Shown here: positions 19,361 to 28,377 of the stretch, piece after piece | Numbering within the stretch: the first letter of the stretch is position 1 | How the letters are laid out: each line of letters begins with the position of its first letter | Assembly: GCA_022641775.1 (NCBI GenBank) | Contig: JALCDS010000006.1 | Coordinates: forward strand, 1-64,000 | Length of the DNA stretch: 64,000 bases | Reading direction: 5' to 3' | Source: Clostridiaceae bacterium | Lineage (GTDB): Bacteria > Cyanobacteriota > Vampirovibrionia > Gastranaerophilales > Gastranaerophilaceae | The notes under the pieces: generated by a model | What the model was told of the DNA's origin: nothing | The model's input: the letters and a program-made list of their open reading frames with translations, nothing else | Database searches by the model: none | Program-made: the position numbers and the translations under genes

Positions 19361-19933
19361 CTAAAAGTTTTCACATAAAATTTGGAAATATGATTGAGGG
19401 TGAGAGCAACAAGGACATTTTTCAGGCGCTAAAGCTCCTTTTACAATATAACCACAGTTTCTGCAAATCCATAACTCTTCCTTTTCTTTTTTGAAAACTG
19501 TATTATTTTTAATGTTTTCTAAAAGTTTAGAATACCGTTGCATATGGTGCATTTCAACATGTCTAATGTCTTTGAAAGTTTTTTCAATCTCAAAAAAACC
19601 TTCTTCTTTTGCAATTTGTTCTCCGTTATAATACAAAATGTCTGATTCTTCTTTTTCTCCCGCGATTGCACTTAAAAGATTTTCCATTGTGTTCCCGTAT
19701 TCAAATGGGTAAAAACCGTCAACTTGTGCAGAGGTATTCCCGATAAATTTGTAAAAAAGTTTTGCATGTTCCTTTTCATTATCTGCTGTTTCTAAAAAAA
19801 TCCCGGATATTTGTTCATAACCTTCATTTTTTGCAATTTTAGAAAAGAAGGTGTACCTGTTTCTTGCCATAGATTCTCCGGCAAAAGAATTTATTAACTG
19901 TTGTCTTGTTTGGGACGTATCAAAGTCTGTCAT
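19361..19933 (-). CDS. rbr: Rubrerythrin
   Basis: Rubrerythrin reduces hydrogen peroxide in anaerobes and microaerophiles, using a di-iron site and a rubredoxin centre. The 190 residues show the ferritin-like di-iron ligands (FAGESMARNRYTFF, ETADNEKEHAKLFYKF, AKEEGFFEIEKTFKDIRHVEMHHMQRY). A C-terminal rubredoxin-like finger WICRNCGYIVKGALAPEKCPCCSHPQSYF carries two CxxC pairs. The ATG is preceded by AAGGAGA. The gene stands alone and points to life at low oxygen. Confidence 0.96.
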   Translation of the reverse strand: MTDFDTSQTRQQLINSFAGESMARNRYTFFSKIAKNEGYEQISGIFLETADNEKEHAKLFYKFIGNTSAQVDGFYPFEYGNTMENLLSAIAGEKEESDILYYNGEQIAKEEGFFEIEKTFKDIRHVEMHHMQRYSKLLENIKNNTVFKKEKEELWICRNCGYIVKGALAPEKCPCCSHPQSYFQILCENF

Positions 19934-20102
19934 TTGTGTCTCTCCTTATTTTATATGGTTATGTTTTAAGATTTCGGCACAATTATCAATTGCCGTAAAA
20001 GCTTAATTCAAAAGGATAAAAATAATTTTTTGCAAAATGACACTTTTCGGTAATTATTTAAACAAGCCTATATATCATAATAATTATGTCAGGAATAATA
20101 TT

Positions 20103-20252
20103 ATGAAATTATTAAATTATACGGAAAAATTAACGAAAAAGATTTTGTTTTACGATAGTATCGCAAAACAAGGTTTATTTAATATGCAGACAAATCCGTT
20201 TTTTATAAAAAAACCGATTACAATTGTTTGGATAGAAGATGAAAAATCTTAA
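20103..20252 (+). CDS. Possible small protein (49 aa)
   Basis: The ORF track starts this frame at 20037, but the ATG at 20103 has AGGAA seven bases upstream and is the better start. The product MKLLNYTEKLTKKILFYDSIAKQG... ends EDEKS and has no signal peptide or membrane segment. I recognise no family. It lies in the divergent space after rubrerythrin and stops two bases before the convergent lysozyme-like gene. Short length makes it uncertain; the good ribosome-binding site is the main support. Confidence 0.4.
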   Translation: MKLLNYTEKLTKKILFYDSIAKQGLFNMQTNPFFIKKPITIVWIEDEKS

Positions 20253-20253
20253 A

Positions 20254-20937
20254 TTATGCTAAGAAAGAATTGTCGCTAACTGATTTTTGGGCTAAATGAT
20301 TTGCTAAATCAGTTTTTGTAATTTTTCCATCGTGATTGTAGTCTAAACCTTTGTTGCAGTTGTAATATGCTTCACCTTTTGTACAAAGTGTTTCACGACG
20401 AGCACGTCCAGGTAAATAAACTAAAGCATATAATTCACCTGCTGATAAAGGTTGTGTTGGTGCAAAACCTGCTTTGACTTTCATATTCATTATAAATTTT
20501 TCTACATAATCAAGCTGTTCAACAGGAGACATTGATTTTAATGCCCATTGAGATGTTCCAACTGAGGCTGCAGCACTTGCTGACATTTGAATAAGTCCTA
20601 CATATTTGCTACCGATTGAAGAATTTAAACCTGATTCTGAATTCATCAAGGCTAATAAATCTTGATAGTCACAACCTAAGCGACTTGCAATTTCTTTTGC
20701 TTTTGCCAAGAATTCAGGTCCTAATTTTTGAGCAGATTTAAGGTTCATTGCTGATCTTGGAGCTGTTGCTTCAGCTTCAGGGTTAGAAAATCCGATTTGA
20801 AAATCTGAATTGCCGGATTGTTTTTTTAATTCAATATAACCTGAAGTGTCGCCTGCTGCAGCAACTACTCTTTGCGCATTATTCATAATGTTAGTATTAT
20901 TAAAACCATTAAATGATGCTATTGCTTGTGTTGACAT
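20254..20937 (-). CDS. Lysozyme/lytic transglycosylase-like protein with EF-hand
   Basis: Residues about 90-190 look like a lysozyme-fold domain: ASRLGCDYQDLLALMNSESGLNSSIGSKYVGLIQMSASAAASVG has the ESG.n...gs...GLiQm pattern with the catalytic Glu in SESG. Near the C-terminus DYNHDGKITKTDL is a canonical calcium-binding EF-hand loop (DxNxDGxIxxxDL). There is no signal peptide; the start MSTQAIASFNGFNN resembles the short FxG-type starts of other unknown proteins in this window. The ATG has GGGG six bases upstream. A secreted or export-associated muralytic enzyme gated by calcium is likely; the route of secretion is unclear. Confidence 0.7.
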   Translation of the reverse strand: MSTQAIASFNGFNNTNIMNNAQRVVAAAGDTSGYIELKKQSGNSDFQIGFSNPEAEATAPRSAMNLKSAQKLGPEFLAKAKEIASRLGCDYQDLLALMNSESGLNSSIGSKYVGLIQMSASAAASVGTSQWALKSMSPVEQLDYVEKFIMNMKVKAGFAPTQPLSAGELYALVYLPGRARRETLCTKGEAYYNCNKGLDYNHDGKITKTDLANHLAQKSVSDNSFLA

Positions 20938-21097
20938 AATATCCCCGTTAAATAATTCCCTTATATCTATAAAGTATATAAACTTTACAAAATTGCTTAT
21001 TTGTTAAAAACATGTTACGATTTATTAACAAATAATTCTTGCAGATGAGAAAAAACCGTTATGTTTATAATAAGATAGTTTTAGGGTAAGAGATAAT

Positions 21098-21784
21098 ATG
21101 ATTTACAATGAAACAAAAACACATGAAATTACAGTCGACGTCGTTATTTTGACTTTGAAAAATAATGCATTGCAGGTTTTACTTGTCAAAAGATTGAATG
21201 AACCGTTTAAAGATAAATGGGCAATCCCCGGCGGTTATATCAGATTGTCAGAAACTCTTGATCAAGCTGCATTGAGAATTTTGAAAGAACGTACAAACGT
21301 TGATAATATTTATCTTGAACAGCTTTATACATTTGGTGACCCACTTCGTCACCCGAATGCCAGAGTTATAACTTGTGCATATTTTGCACTTGTTCGTGCT
21401 GAAGATATTCAAATCGTTTCAACACCGGAACTCGGATGGCACAAGGTTTCAGACTTGCCTCCATTGGCATATGACCACAAAGAAATTATTGAATACTCAC
21501 TGAAACGTACACGTGAAAGACTTGAACTTTGTCCTGTTGCGTATCAGTTGTTGAATGAAAAATTTACACTAACAGAAATGCAAAAAGCTTACGAACTTAT
21601 TATGGGTAAAAAACTTGATAAGCGTAACTTTAGAAAAAAAGCTCTTTCGACAGACGGATTGATAGAACTTAATGAATTTACAAAATCATCTTCAAAACGT
21701 CCTGCAAGACTTTATACATTTGAAAAAATTGAGTTGAATTCAAAAAGAGCGCATTTCATTTCCAAGAAAAAGGAGAAGAAATAA
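21098..21784 (+). CDS. NUDIX-domain transcriptional regulator, NrtR type
   Basis: The 228-residue protein joins an N-terminal NUDIX fold (about 8-140, VVILTLKNNALQVLLVKR...DKWAIPGGYIRLSETLDQAALRILKERTNV) to a C-terminal winged helix (CPVAYQLLNEKFTLTEMQKAYELIMGKKLDKRNFRKKAL). The NUDIX box is degenerate: R-I and E-R stand where RE and EE should be, so it probably senses a nucleotide metabolite rather than cleaving it. NrtR relatives control NAD synthesis by binding ADP-ribose; nadA lies at 39-40 kb, which makes NAD control possible but unproven. It heads a four-gene run with secG, tcdA and an SDR. Confidence 0.85.
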   Translation: MIYNETKTHEITVDVVILTLKNNALQVLLVKRLNEPFKDKWAIPGGYIRLSETLDQAALRILKERTNVDNIYLEQLYTFGDPLRHPNARVITCAYFALVRAEDIQIVSTPELGWHKVSDLPPLAYDHKEIIEYSLKRTRERLELCPVAYQLLNEKFTLTEMQKAYELIMGKKLDKRNFRKKALSTDGLIELNEFTKSSSKRPARLYTFEKIELNSKRAHFISKKKEKK

Positions 21785-21785
21785 A

Positions 21786-22010
21786 ATGGTAGGATTTATT
21801 TGGGCAGTACAAATTATATCATCAGTATTGCTTTGTATTTTAATATTATTACATTCACCGAAAGGTGATGGAATTGCCGGCATAGGCGGTGCATCACATA
21901 TTTTCGCCTCACAAAAGAGTGCTGAAACAGGTTTGAACAAGTTGACAGGAATTATTTCTGCAATATTTATTATATGCTCATTTATTTTGGGTTACGGTTT
22001 AATCAAGTAA
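21786..22010 (+). CDS. secG: Preprotein translocase subunit SecG
   Basis: SecG assists SecYE during protein export. The 74 residues have two membrane helices (about 3-21 and 54-73) and the conserved middle loop LLHSPKGDGIAGIGGASHIFASQKSAETGLNKLTGI. The start lies one base after the stop of the NUDIX regulator; AAAAGGAGAAG near the end of that gene serves as ribosome-binding site. Confidence 0.94.
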   Translation: MVGFIWAVQIISSVLLCILILLHSPKGDGIAGIGGASHIFASQKSAETGLNKLTGIISAIFIICSFILGYGLIK

Positions 22011-22027
22011 TTAGGTGAGAATGTAAA

Positions 22028-22765
22028 TTGGAAATATTTTCGCGAAATGTTTTATTTTGGGGAGAAGACTCCCAAAAGCTTTTGGCTGAAAAACATGTAG
22101 CTGTATTCGGTCTTGGCGGAGTCGGTGGATTTTGTGCAGAAGCTTTAGTTCGTTCCGGCATCGGTGAGTTAACAATTGTTGATTTTGATAAAGTTTCATC
22201 CTCAAATATTAATCGTCAGCTTATTGCTCTAAATTCAACGGTTGGTAAAAGTAAAGTGGAATTATTTAAAACAAGGTTGAAAGATATTAATCCTGATATA
22301 AAATTAAATGTTGTTGATGATTTTTATACATCAGAAACCAAAATTTTAGATGGAGTGGATTACGTCGCAGATGCAATAGATACAATGCGTTCAAAAATAA
22401 GTTTGCTTGAATATTGCCATAAAAACGATATTCCTGTTATAACATCAATGGGTGCTGGTAATAGAATGGATCCTACAAAACTCTACGTATCGGATATTTC
22501 AAAAATGGAAAATCGTAATGCCCCATTTATCTCAAATGTTTTGTATCAATTGAAAAAACGAGGGATAACTCAGGGTATAACTGTTGTTGCAAGTCGAGAG
22601 ACTCCGCATTGCGAGGAAAAACTTTCTGAACAAGAAAAAATTATTACAAAATCAGGCGAAAAAATAGAATTTACAAAGATTACGCCATCATCTACGCCAT
22701 TTGTGGCTAGTTGCTCAGGAATTTTTATGGCAAGTGAAATTGTAAAGGGGTTTATTAATGAATAA
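22028..22765 (+). CDS. tcdA: tRNA threonylcarbamoyladenosine dehydratase (TcdA/CsdL, E1-like)
   Basis: TcdA uses ATP to cyclise t6A37 of tRNAs to ct6A. The 245 residues belong to the ThiF/MoeB/E1 superfamily. They have the nucleotide motif VAVFGLGGVGGFCAEALVRSGIGELTIVDFDKVSSSNINRQLIA and the TcdA-type stretch YVADAIDTMRSKISLLEYC...VITSMGAGNRMDPTKLYVSDISK. The start is TTG, supported by AGGTGAG about eight bases upstream. It overlaps the next gene by eight bases. Confidence 0.92.
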   Translation: MEIFSRNVLFWGEDSQKLLAEKHVAVFGLGGVGGFCAEALVRSGIGELTIVDFDKVSSSNINRQLIALNSTVGKSKVELFKTRLKDINPDIKLNVVDDFYTSETKILDGVDYVADAIDTMRSKISLLEYCHKNDIPVITSMGAGNRMDPTKLYVSDISKMENRNAPFISNVLYQLKKRGITQGITVVASRETPHCEEKLSEQEKIITKSGEKIEFTKITPSSTPFVASCSGIFMASEIVKGFINE

Positions 22766-23471
22766 CAAAAAAAATATTTTGGTAACGGGTGCAAGTCGTG
22801 GGATAGGAAATGCTATTTTCAATGAGTTGCATGATTTGGGCGAAATTTATGTCTCAGGACGTGACGAAAATACTCTTAAAACGCTTGGGGCAAAAGATTT
22901 TTGCGTATGTGATTTGAGTAAAAATACAGATACTTTAGAAAAATTTATTCTTGATAAAAAAATAGATATCTTGATAAATAATGCTGGTGAATATATTTAT
23001 GGCGGAATTGAAGCTATGAGTGAGACTCAAATTCAAAGTATTTTTTCTACAAATTTGATTTCACCTGTAAAATTGATTAGTAAAGCTGTTACGAATATGA
23101 AAGAAAACAAGTTTGGGCGAATTATTAATATCGGCTCTATTTCAGGGGTGATGGGAGAAGCTTATGCGAGTCTCTATTCTTCATCAAAAGCAGGGTTGAT
23201 AGGATTGACAAAGGCATTGGCACTGGAACTTGCCGAATTTAATATAACAGTAAACACTATAAATCCCGGTTGGGTTGAAACAGGTCTTGGGTTGGAATCT
23301 ATTGAAGAAAGTGAATTTTCAAAAGAAGAAATTATTGATACTATCCCACAAAAGCGTTTTGTAAAGCCTGTTGAAGTGGCAAAATTGTGCAGATATTTGA
23401 TTTCAGAAGATGCAAAGGGTGTTACCGGACAATCTATTAATATTTGTGCAGGTTTGAGCGTAGGTATATAA
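22758..23471 (+). CDS. Short-chain dehydrogenase/reductase, FabG-like
   Basis: This is an NAD(P)-dependent oxidoreductase of the classical SDR family, 237 residues long. TGASRGIGNAIFNEL is the dinucleotide motif and NNAGEY the NNAG motif. The catalytic set is Ser (IINIGSISG), Tyr-x-x-x-Lys (YSSSKAG) and the N of the tetrad, and NPGWVETG closes the site. Closest in style to 3-oxoacyl-ACP reductase FabG, but the substrate cannot be told. Last gene of the nudix-secG-tcdA run, ending at a strong shared terminator. Confidence 0.9.
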   Translation: MNNKKNILVTGASRGIGNAIFNELHDLGEIYVSGRDENTLKTLGAKDFCVCDLSKNTDTLEKFILDKKIDILINNAGEYIYGGIEAMSETQIQSIFSTNLISPVKLISKAVTNMKENKFGRIINIGSISGVMGEAYASLYSSSKAGLIGLTKALALELAEFNITVNTINPGWVETGLGLESIEESEFSKEEIIDTIPQKRFVKPVEVAKLCRYLISEDAKGVTGQSINICAGLSVGI

Positions 23472-23490
23472 AATAACAAATGATTTACTA

Positions 23491-23526
23491 AAAAAGCTCT
23501 TAAAGAAATTTCTTTAAGAGCTTTTT
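23491..23526. terminator. Bidirectional intrinsic terminator between SDR gene and fba
   Basis: A perfect 18-bp inverted repeat AAAAAGCTCTTAAAGAAA/TTTCTTTAAGAGCTTTTT, with A-run and T-run on opposite sides, lies between two convergent genes and can end both transcripts. Confidence 0.9.
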
Positions 23527-23548
23527 AATTTGTTTAATCAACCTTTAA

Positions 23549-24508
23549 TTAGTCGTCTGCGTGACCTGCAGTACCTAGAACGTCACGCATTTTGTGCATA
23601 ACAAGTTCTTTAATGTTTGTACGACCTGGTCCCATATATTCTCTTGGGTCAAATTTTTCAGGATGTTCAATAAAGAATTCTCTGATTGTTGAAGTCATAG
23701 CCAATCTTAAATCTGTATCGATGTTAATCTTAGCAACACCATTTTTAGATGCGAAGTTCAACATTTCTTCAGGAACACCTTGTGCGTTAGGCAATTTGCC
23801 ACCGAATTGGTTGCATTTGTCAACTAAGTATTTAGGAACTGAAGATGAACCGTGTAAAACGATTGGGAAATCATATCCAACAACATCGTTGATAGCTTTT
23901 TTACAAGCAGCAAGTCTTGGGAAGTCCAATTCAGGTTTTTCTTTGAATTTGTAAGCACCGTGAGAAGTTCCGATAGCGATTGCAAGAGAATCACAACCAG
24001 TTTCTTTAACGAATTTTGCAGCATCTTCTGGATCTGTATAAGTTGCATCTTTTGTATGAACTTTAACAGCATCTTCAACACCGGCAAGTTTACCAAGTTC
24101 AGCTTCAACAGAAACACCGTGAGCGTGAGCATATTCAACTACTTGTTTTGTGATTTTAATATTTTCTTCCAATGGGAAACGGCTTCCGTCTATCATAACT
24201 GATGAAAAACCACCGTCTACACAAGCTTTACAAATTTCAAAATCAGCACCGTGATCTAAGTGAAGTGCGATTGGAACTGTAGTTGTAGCAAGAGCAGCTT
24301 CAACCAATTTTACCAAGTAAGTTTGGTTAGCATATTTTCTTGCGCCGGCAGATACTTGAAGAATGATTGGTGATCTTGTTTCTTCAGCAGCTTCTGCGAT
24401 AGCTTGCAAAATTTCCATGTTGTTAACGTTGTAAGCACCAATAGCATACTTGCCTTTTAGCGCTTTTTTGAACATTTCTTCTGTTCCGACTAATTTTCTT
24501 TCGCTCAT
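23549..24508 (-). CDS. fba: Class II fructose-bisphosphate aldolase
   Basis: This zinc enzyme splits fructose 1,6-bisphosphate in glycolysis or joins trioses in gluconeogenesis. The 319 residues show PIALHLDHGADFEICKACVDGGFSSVMIDGSRFPLEENI with the catalytic Asp and zinc His, VEAELGKLAGVED, AIGTSHGAYKF, IVLHGSSSVP and INIDTDLRLA phosphate-binding parts. The ATG has AAGGAGAGC upstream. A single-gene unit between a terminator and an intergenic region. Confidence 0.97.
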   Translation of the reverse strand: MSERKLVGTEEMFKKALKGKYAIGAYNVNNMEILQAIAEAAEETRSPIILQVSAGARKYANQTYLVKLVEAALATTTVPIALHLDHGADFEICKACVDGGFSSVMIDGSRFPLEENIKITKQVVEYAHAHGVSVEAELGKLAGVEDAVKVHTKDATYTDPEDAAKFVKETGCDSLAIAIGTSHGAYKFKEKPELDFPRLAACKKAINDVVGYDFPIVLHGSSSVPKYLVDKCNQFGGKLPNAQGVPEEMLNFASKNGVAKINIDTDLRLAMTSTIREFFIEHPEKFDPREYMGPGRTNIKELVMHKMRDVLGTAGHADD

Positions 24509-24635
24509 TTTAAGCTCTCCTTTTTTAATGTACGTATTACATGATTAAATTTATAACAAAAATAAAGTTAATACAACTTTTCAAAGTATGTTTTATTCTT
24601 TAGGTATTAAGAAATATTAAATTGGTATATAACTC

Positions 24636-24664
24636 TTTACAAAACTTGAAACCACTGTTATAAT
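24636..24664 (+). promoter_or_regulatory. Strong promoter of the 232-aa gene
   Basis: TTTACA (24636-24641), a 17-bp spacer and a perfect TATAAT (24659-24664). The start near 24671 leaves a leader of about 105 bases, which includes a small GCAAAA/TTTTGC hairpin before the AGGAGAAAAAT ribosome-binding site. Confidence 0.8.
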
Positions 24665-24775
24665 GCGAATTAAGGTTAATGTAAAAAAATATAAAAAACA
24701 AGATGTAGCAAAATTCTATTTTTGCAAGTTTTGTAATACAAAATTAATGTGGGTTAAAAATATCAGGAGAAAAAT

Positions 24776-25474
24776 ATGAGTATAATGCCTGTACAAAGTG
24801 TAAATCTGAATAATCGAAGTGTAAGTTTTCAAGGAAGACATAATAATGAAGAAGAAATGCCGGTGCAATCACATCATAATAGAATGCCTATGAAAGCAAT
24901 TCCTGTGATTGCCTTGATTGCAATGAGTCCTATGGCAAATGTAAATAAAAGTTATGCGACAGAGCCGAATAAAAATATGGTAGAAATGGTTGAAAGTCCG
25001 AATACTCAACAAGTTAGACAATCAAAATTTGTTCCGATGCCTTCAAATTTTAAAATATTAAAACAGGTAAGACTAAATGTTAGTGAACGGGAGTTTTATG
25101 ATTTAAATTTGATAAGTACCGATGGAAATAATAAAAATTATGAGGAAGTGGAATATAAAGAATATTCATTAGATGGAGAAAGAGTCTTAAAAAGAGGAAT
25201 GTTAAAAGCTGTAACATTTTTCAATAATGGAGATGGAAAAGATGTTGAATTAGAAGGAATAGAATTAGACAAAGATAATCTTGATAATTATGCTCCACAA
25301 TATGTTTTTCATAGATTTCTAGGTGGAGCCTTAATTAAGGAGGCTTTTAATACTATGGTCAGACTTAACTCTAATAATGCTGTATATTGTTATAAAATTT
25401 CTCAAGGTTATGTAAGTGAAGGTTATTATGATGAAGATTTAAAAACTTACAAAAAAGAACTTGGTATGGAATAA
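24776..25474 (+). CDS. Unknown protein with N-terminal VSFQG motif and hydrophobic segment (232 aa)
   Basis: I recognise no family. The start MSIMPVQSVNLNNRSVSFQGRHN carries a short FQG-type motif. It is followed at about residues 37-58 by a hydrophobic stretch MKAIPVIALIAMSPMANVNKSYATE that looks like a late signal peptide with an A-x-A-like end. The rest is polar (KQVRLNVSEREFYDLNLISTDGNN...) with a likely mixed fold and a Tyr-rich tail. An AGGAG ribosome-binding site and a strong promoter show a real, well-expressed gene. A hairpin that may terminate the mRNA follows. An envelope or secreted protein is the best guess. Confidence 0.75.
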   Translation: MSIMPVQSVNLNNRSVSFQGRHNNEEEMPVQSHHNRMPMKAIPVIALIAMSPMANVNKSYATEPNKNMVEMVESPNTQQVRQSKFVPMPSNFKILKQVRLNVSEREFYDLNLISTDGNNKNYEEVEYKEYSLDGERVLKRGMLKAVTFFNNGDGKDVELEGIELDKDNLDNYAPQYVFHRFLGGALIKEAFNTMVRLNSNNAVYCYKISQGYVSEGYYDEDLKTYKKELGME

Positions 25475-25495
25475 TATTAACAAATGTAACAAAAT

Positions 25496-25532
25496 AAAAA
25501 CATGTTGAAATCAGCTCAAATAGCATGTTTTT
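25496..25532. terminator. Probable terminator hairpin after the 232-aa gene
   Basis: AAAAACATG (25496-25504) pairs with CATGTTTTT (25524-25532). TTGA/TCAA in the loop can extend the structure. The T-run follows on the + strand and an A-run precedes it. Confidence 0.6.
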
Positions 25533-25565
25533 ACATGTTTAGAAGTACAATTGAGAGATTTATAA

Positions 25566-28331
25566 ATGGCTGAAGTTCAAAATACACAATTAAATAGTAG
25601 TGTGAATGGCGCAAGCGGACAAAACTTGACTGTGTCTACTAATGTTTCTGCGACAGGAACTTCTAGCTCAAATATTCCTTTAGTTACAAAAAACAAAAAA
25701 GCATTGACAGCTGAAGATTTGAAAAAGCTTGCAGCATTAGGTTACACACAAGAAAAACTTACTACAATGTCTGATGACGCAATTCAAAAAGCGCTAAATC
25801 AAACTGTTCCAGTAACACCTAAAGCCTCAGCGTCTTCAATGAGTTCTGCACTTGAAGTAGAGGGAGATACTCCAAGTGATAATTCTAAAGTTAAAACTAC
25901 AAATGCAAAAGCACATAGTAAAGCAAAAGTAAAAAATGTCGGTTCTGAATATAATTTTAAATCATTTAAAAATGAAAAAAATTATTATACAAAAGCAAAA
26001 ATGCTGTTGCGAGAGTTTGTCAAAAACAAATACAATAATAGTAATAATGGCAAATCTTGGGATGATTTATCAGATCAGGAAAAAACTAATATAGAAAATC
26101 AAACATCAGCTTCACTTTTGAAAAAATACAATAAATCAGGTAAAAATATTTCTATTGCTAAAATTATAAGTGCCTTGAAAAATCCAAAGTCAAAATCTAT
26201 TTCTCAACGGGCATTGAAACGTTATAGCGATCAGATGGATACTTTTATGAGTGATATCCAAGCTGCAAATGAAAAAGGAATGGAGTATTCTACATTTAAA
26301 GCACAAGCAAAAGATATCAGGAATGATCAAAAATATGCGATGTTGGATAGGATTGCAAAAGCTAATCATTCAGAAATAAAAGATAGTATGAGTACTTCTG
26401 ACTATGAATTTTACCAAACAGAAAATACATTGAATGAAGCAGGTAAATTACGTTTTGGTCTTGACGAAAATTGTTCAAATTCAAAAATTAGAGATGAAAT
26501 ACAACAATATAACAAATCTCATCCTGATAATCCTATAAGTGAAATATCTATCAAATATGATTATTTAAATGACAAAATTAAAAAAGGCGAATCTTTAACA
26601 TCTGCAGAGCGTAGGAGTTATCACTATTATGATTCTTTAGCCAAAGCAAAATTTAATTTGGGTAAACAACCTAATTATGATTCTAGTAATACAACATTTG
26701 CAAATATGTATGAAGATTCCATTTATCAAAAGGCAATAGCAAGTGGTAAGAGTCCAAAAGATGCTGAAATTGCATATTTGAACGCAAAATTAAAAGCCGG
26801 TAAAGGTAAAGGTTGTTCTCCAGAAGAATTTGATAAACGTTTTAAGGCATTATTGGAAGGGTGTTCTGAAGAAGGCGCACAAGAATTAATTGCTACAGCT
26901 TCATATATGAAAGAACATGGTTACATTGTTTTTGCCGGTCAAAATATGGCAGTTAACAACAAAGCAGCTGTTGCCGGTATTGGTAAAATTGACGGCAAAT
27001 CATTACATTCGGCTGTAAAAAAGGGCAATGTTAGTTCTGAATATGAAGTTTGTTTTGACAATTATTATCAACAGCATAAACAATGGGATAGAGTAAAAGA
27101 CGTACATCGTAATTGTCCGGCGACAGCAAAAGATGCTTATAAAAGAGCTAAAGAAAATAATGTTACTGATGACGAGTGGAATGCTATAGCCGATGATTAT
27201 ACAACTAATCGTAAAGAATATACTACAGATGCTTCTGCTGCAATATTAGATGCAGGCGGTTCTTATGTTTCTAAATCTCACCAAACTGCATTTATTAATA
27301 ATATTAAAAGTATGATTGCTGATACTAAAAATGCAAATGATTACAAACATTTTGCTGGTAGTGCTCATACATACGAAGTTGAAAATCAAACTAAAGTTGC
27401 TGATAGTGTAATGTCTTTATCAAAAAGTTTTGATAAAAAATCTGCAATTGTAGCAATTAATGCATTATCTGATGATATCCAAAATTGTGACAAGTCAAAT
27501 CAACTTGCAATGCATAAAACTGTAATGACATCTGATTACACAGAAGTTAGACAACATGCAGCAGGTAATATAGGCAATTATGATTCATCTGTTCAAGCAG
27601 ATGCTTATCGTGCAACTATTGCAACCGGAGATGAAAAAGCTATTGCTGTCGCTACAGCTCAACATGACAGAATGACTCCTGAGGCACAAGCATCTACTGC
27701 TTCTGAATACAAAGCAGCATCAGCACAGTCTGAAACTCAATATGCACCGCAAGTTATTTCAGATATTATTGAAGCTGATAACAATTTGAAGGGTTCTTCA
27801 AAAACAACTTTAGAAGATACTTTGGCTTCTAAAATGAAAGAATATCAAAGTGGTCAATGTTCTATTAATGCAGTTATGGACGCTTTCTTAAAGGCTCCGA
27901 ATAATGAACGTATGGCTATGTTAAAACCTTTGGTTGACAAAAATGCTCTTAGACCTGACACATTAAGACTATTAGTTAAATATTGTCCTAACTTGTTGTT
28001 ATCTATGGTTGATACATTTATCGCTAACGGACAAGGACAGGCTATATTGAGTGTTATTGGTAAATCTTCTGAAGTTACATATAAGGTTGTTCAGTTGATG
28101 ATGACAAGAGGTTCAAATGCTGACAAGGCTGTTGCTGCAAAATATGTAATTGACAACCCGTCTCAATTCTCAAAAGAAACTCGTCAGGAAGCTTTGAGAC
28201 TTATTGATTCATCAGCTTCAAATGTAATTGTTTCATACAAAACTGATGAAGATACAAAATATATGACTTCTCTTCATCAAAATGATAATACTGAAAAAGT
28301 AAAAAAAGAAAAGATTGCTTATAAAGCTTAA
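25566..28331 (+). CDS. Large unknown alpha-helical repeat protein (921 aa)
   Basis: I recognise no family. The first 130 residues are Ser/Thr/Asn/Ala-rich and look disordered, with a short helical hairpin KKALTAEDLKKLAALGYTQEKLTTMSDDAIQKAL. The middle is Lys/Asn/Tyr-rich and helical. From about 550 on there are helix pairs with a HEAT-like rhythm, for example YTEVRQHAAGNIGNYDSSVQADAYRATIATGDEKAIAVATAQHD. No signal peptide or membrane helix is seen. The ATG has a weak GAGAG upstream. It sits alone after the 232-aa gene. A structural, surface or effector-type protein of this lineage is possible, but no evidence decides. Confidence 0.75.
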   Translation: MAEVQNTQLNSSVNGASGQNLTVSTNVSATGTSSSNIPLVTKNKKALTAEDLKKLAALGYTQEKLTTMSDDAIQKALNQTVPVTPKASASSMSSALEVEGDTPSDNSKVKTTNAKAHSKAKVKNVGSEYNFKSFKNEKNYYTKAKMLLREFVKNKYNNSNNGKSWDDLSDQEKTNIENQTSASLLKKYNKSGKNISIAKIISALKNPKSKSISQRALKRYSDQMDTFMSDIQAANEKGMEYSTFKAQAKDIRNDQKYAMLDRIAKANHSEIKDSMSTSDYEFYQTENTLNEAGKLRFGLDENCSNSKIRDEIQQYNKSHPDNPISEISIKYDYLNDKIKKGESLTSAERRSYHYYDSLAKAKFNLGKQPNYDSSNTTFANMYEDSIYQKAIASGKSPKDAEIAYLNAKLKAGKGKGCSPEEFDKRFKALLEGCSEEGAQELIATASYMKEHGYIVFAGQNMAVNNKAAVAGIGKIDGKSLHSAVKKGNVSSEYEVCFDNYYQQHKQWDRVKDVHRNCPATAKDAYKRAKENNVTDDEWNAIADDYTTNRKEYTTDASAAILDAGGSYVSKSHQTAFINNIKSMIADTKNANDYKHFAGSAHTYEVENQTKVADSVMSLSKSFDKKSAIVAINALSDDIQNCDKSNQLAMHKTVMTSDYTEVRQHAAGNIGNYDSSVQADAYRATIATGDEKAIAVATAQHDRMTPEAQASTASEYKAASAQSETQYAPQVISDIIEADNNLKGSSKTTLEDTLASKMKEYQSGQCSINAVMDAFLKAPNNERMAMLKPLVDKNALRPDTLRLLVKYCPNLLLSMVDTFIANGQGQAILSVIGKSSEVTYKVVQLMMTRGSNADKAVAAKYVIDNPSQFSKETRQEALRLIDSSASNVIVSYKTDEDTKYMTSLHQNDNTEKVKKEKIAYKA

Positions 28332-28358
28332 TGTTAATAGATTTTATTTGCAAAAAAA

Positions 28359-28377
28359 AGACGGTAGCTAACCGTCT
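28359..28377 (-). terminator. Terminator downstream of sepF
   Basis: The 7-bp stem AGACGGT/ACCGTCT has the loop AGCTA. Read on the minus strand it is followed by eight T residues, so it ends the yggS-sepF transcript about 130 bases after the sepF stop. The stretch between, rich in T and C, shows no gene. Confidence 0.75.
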
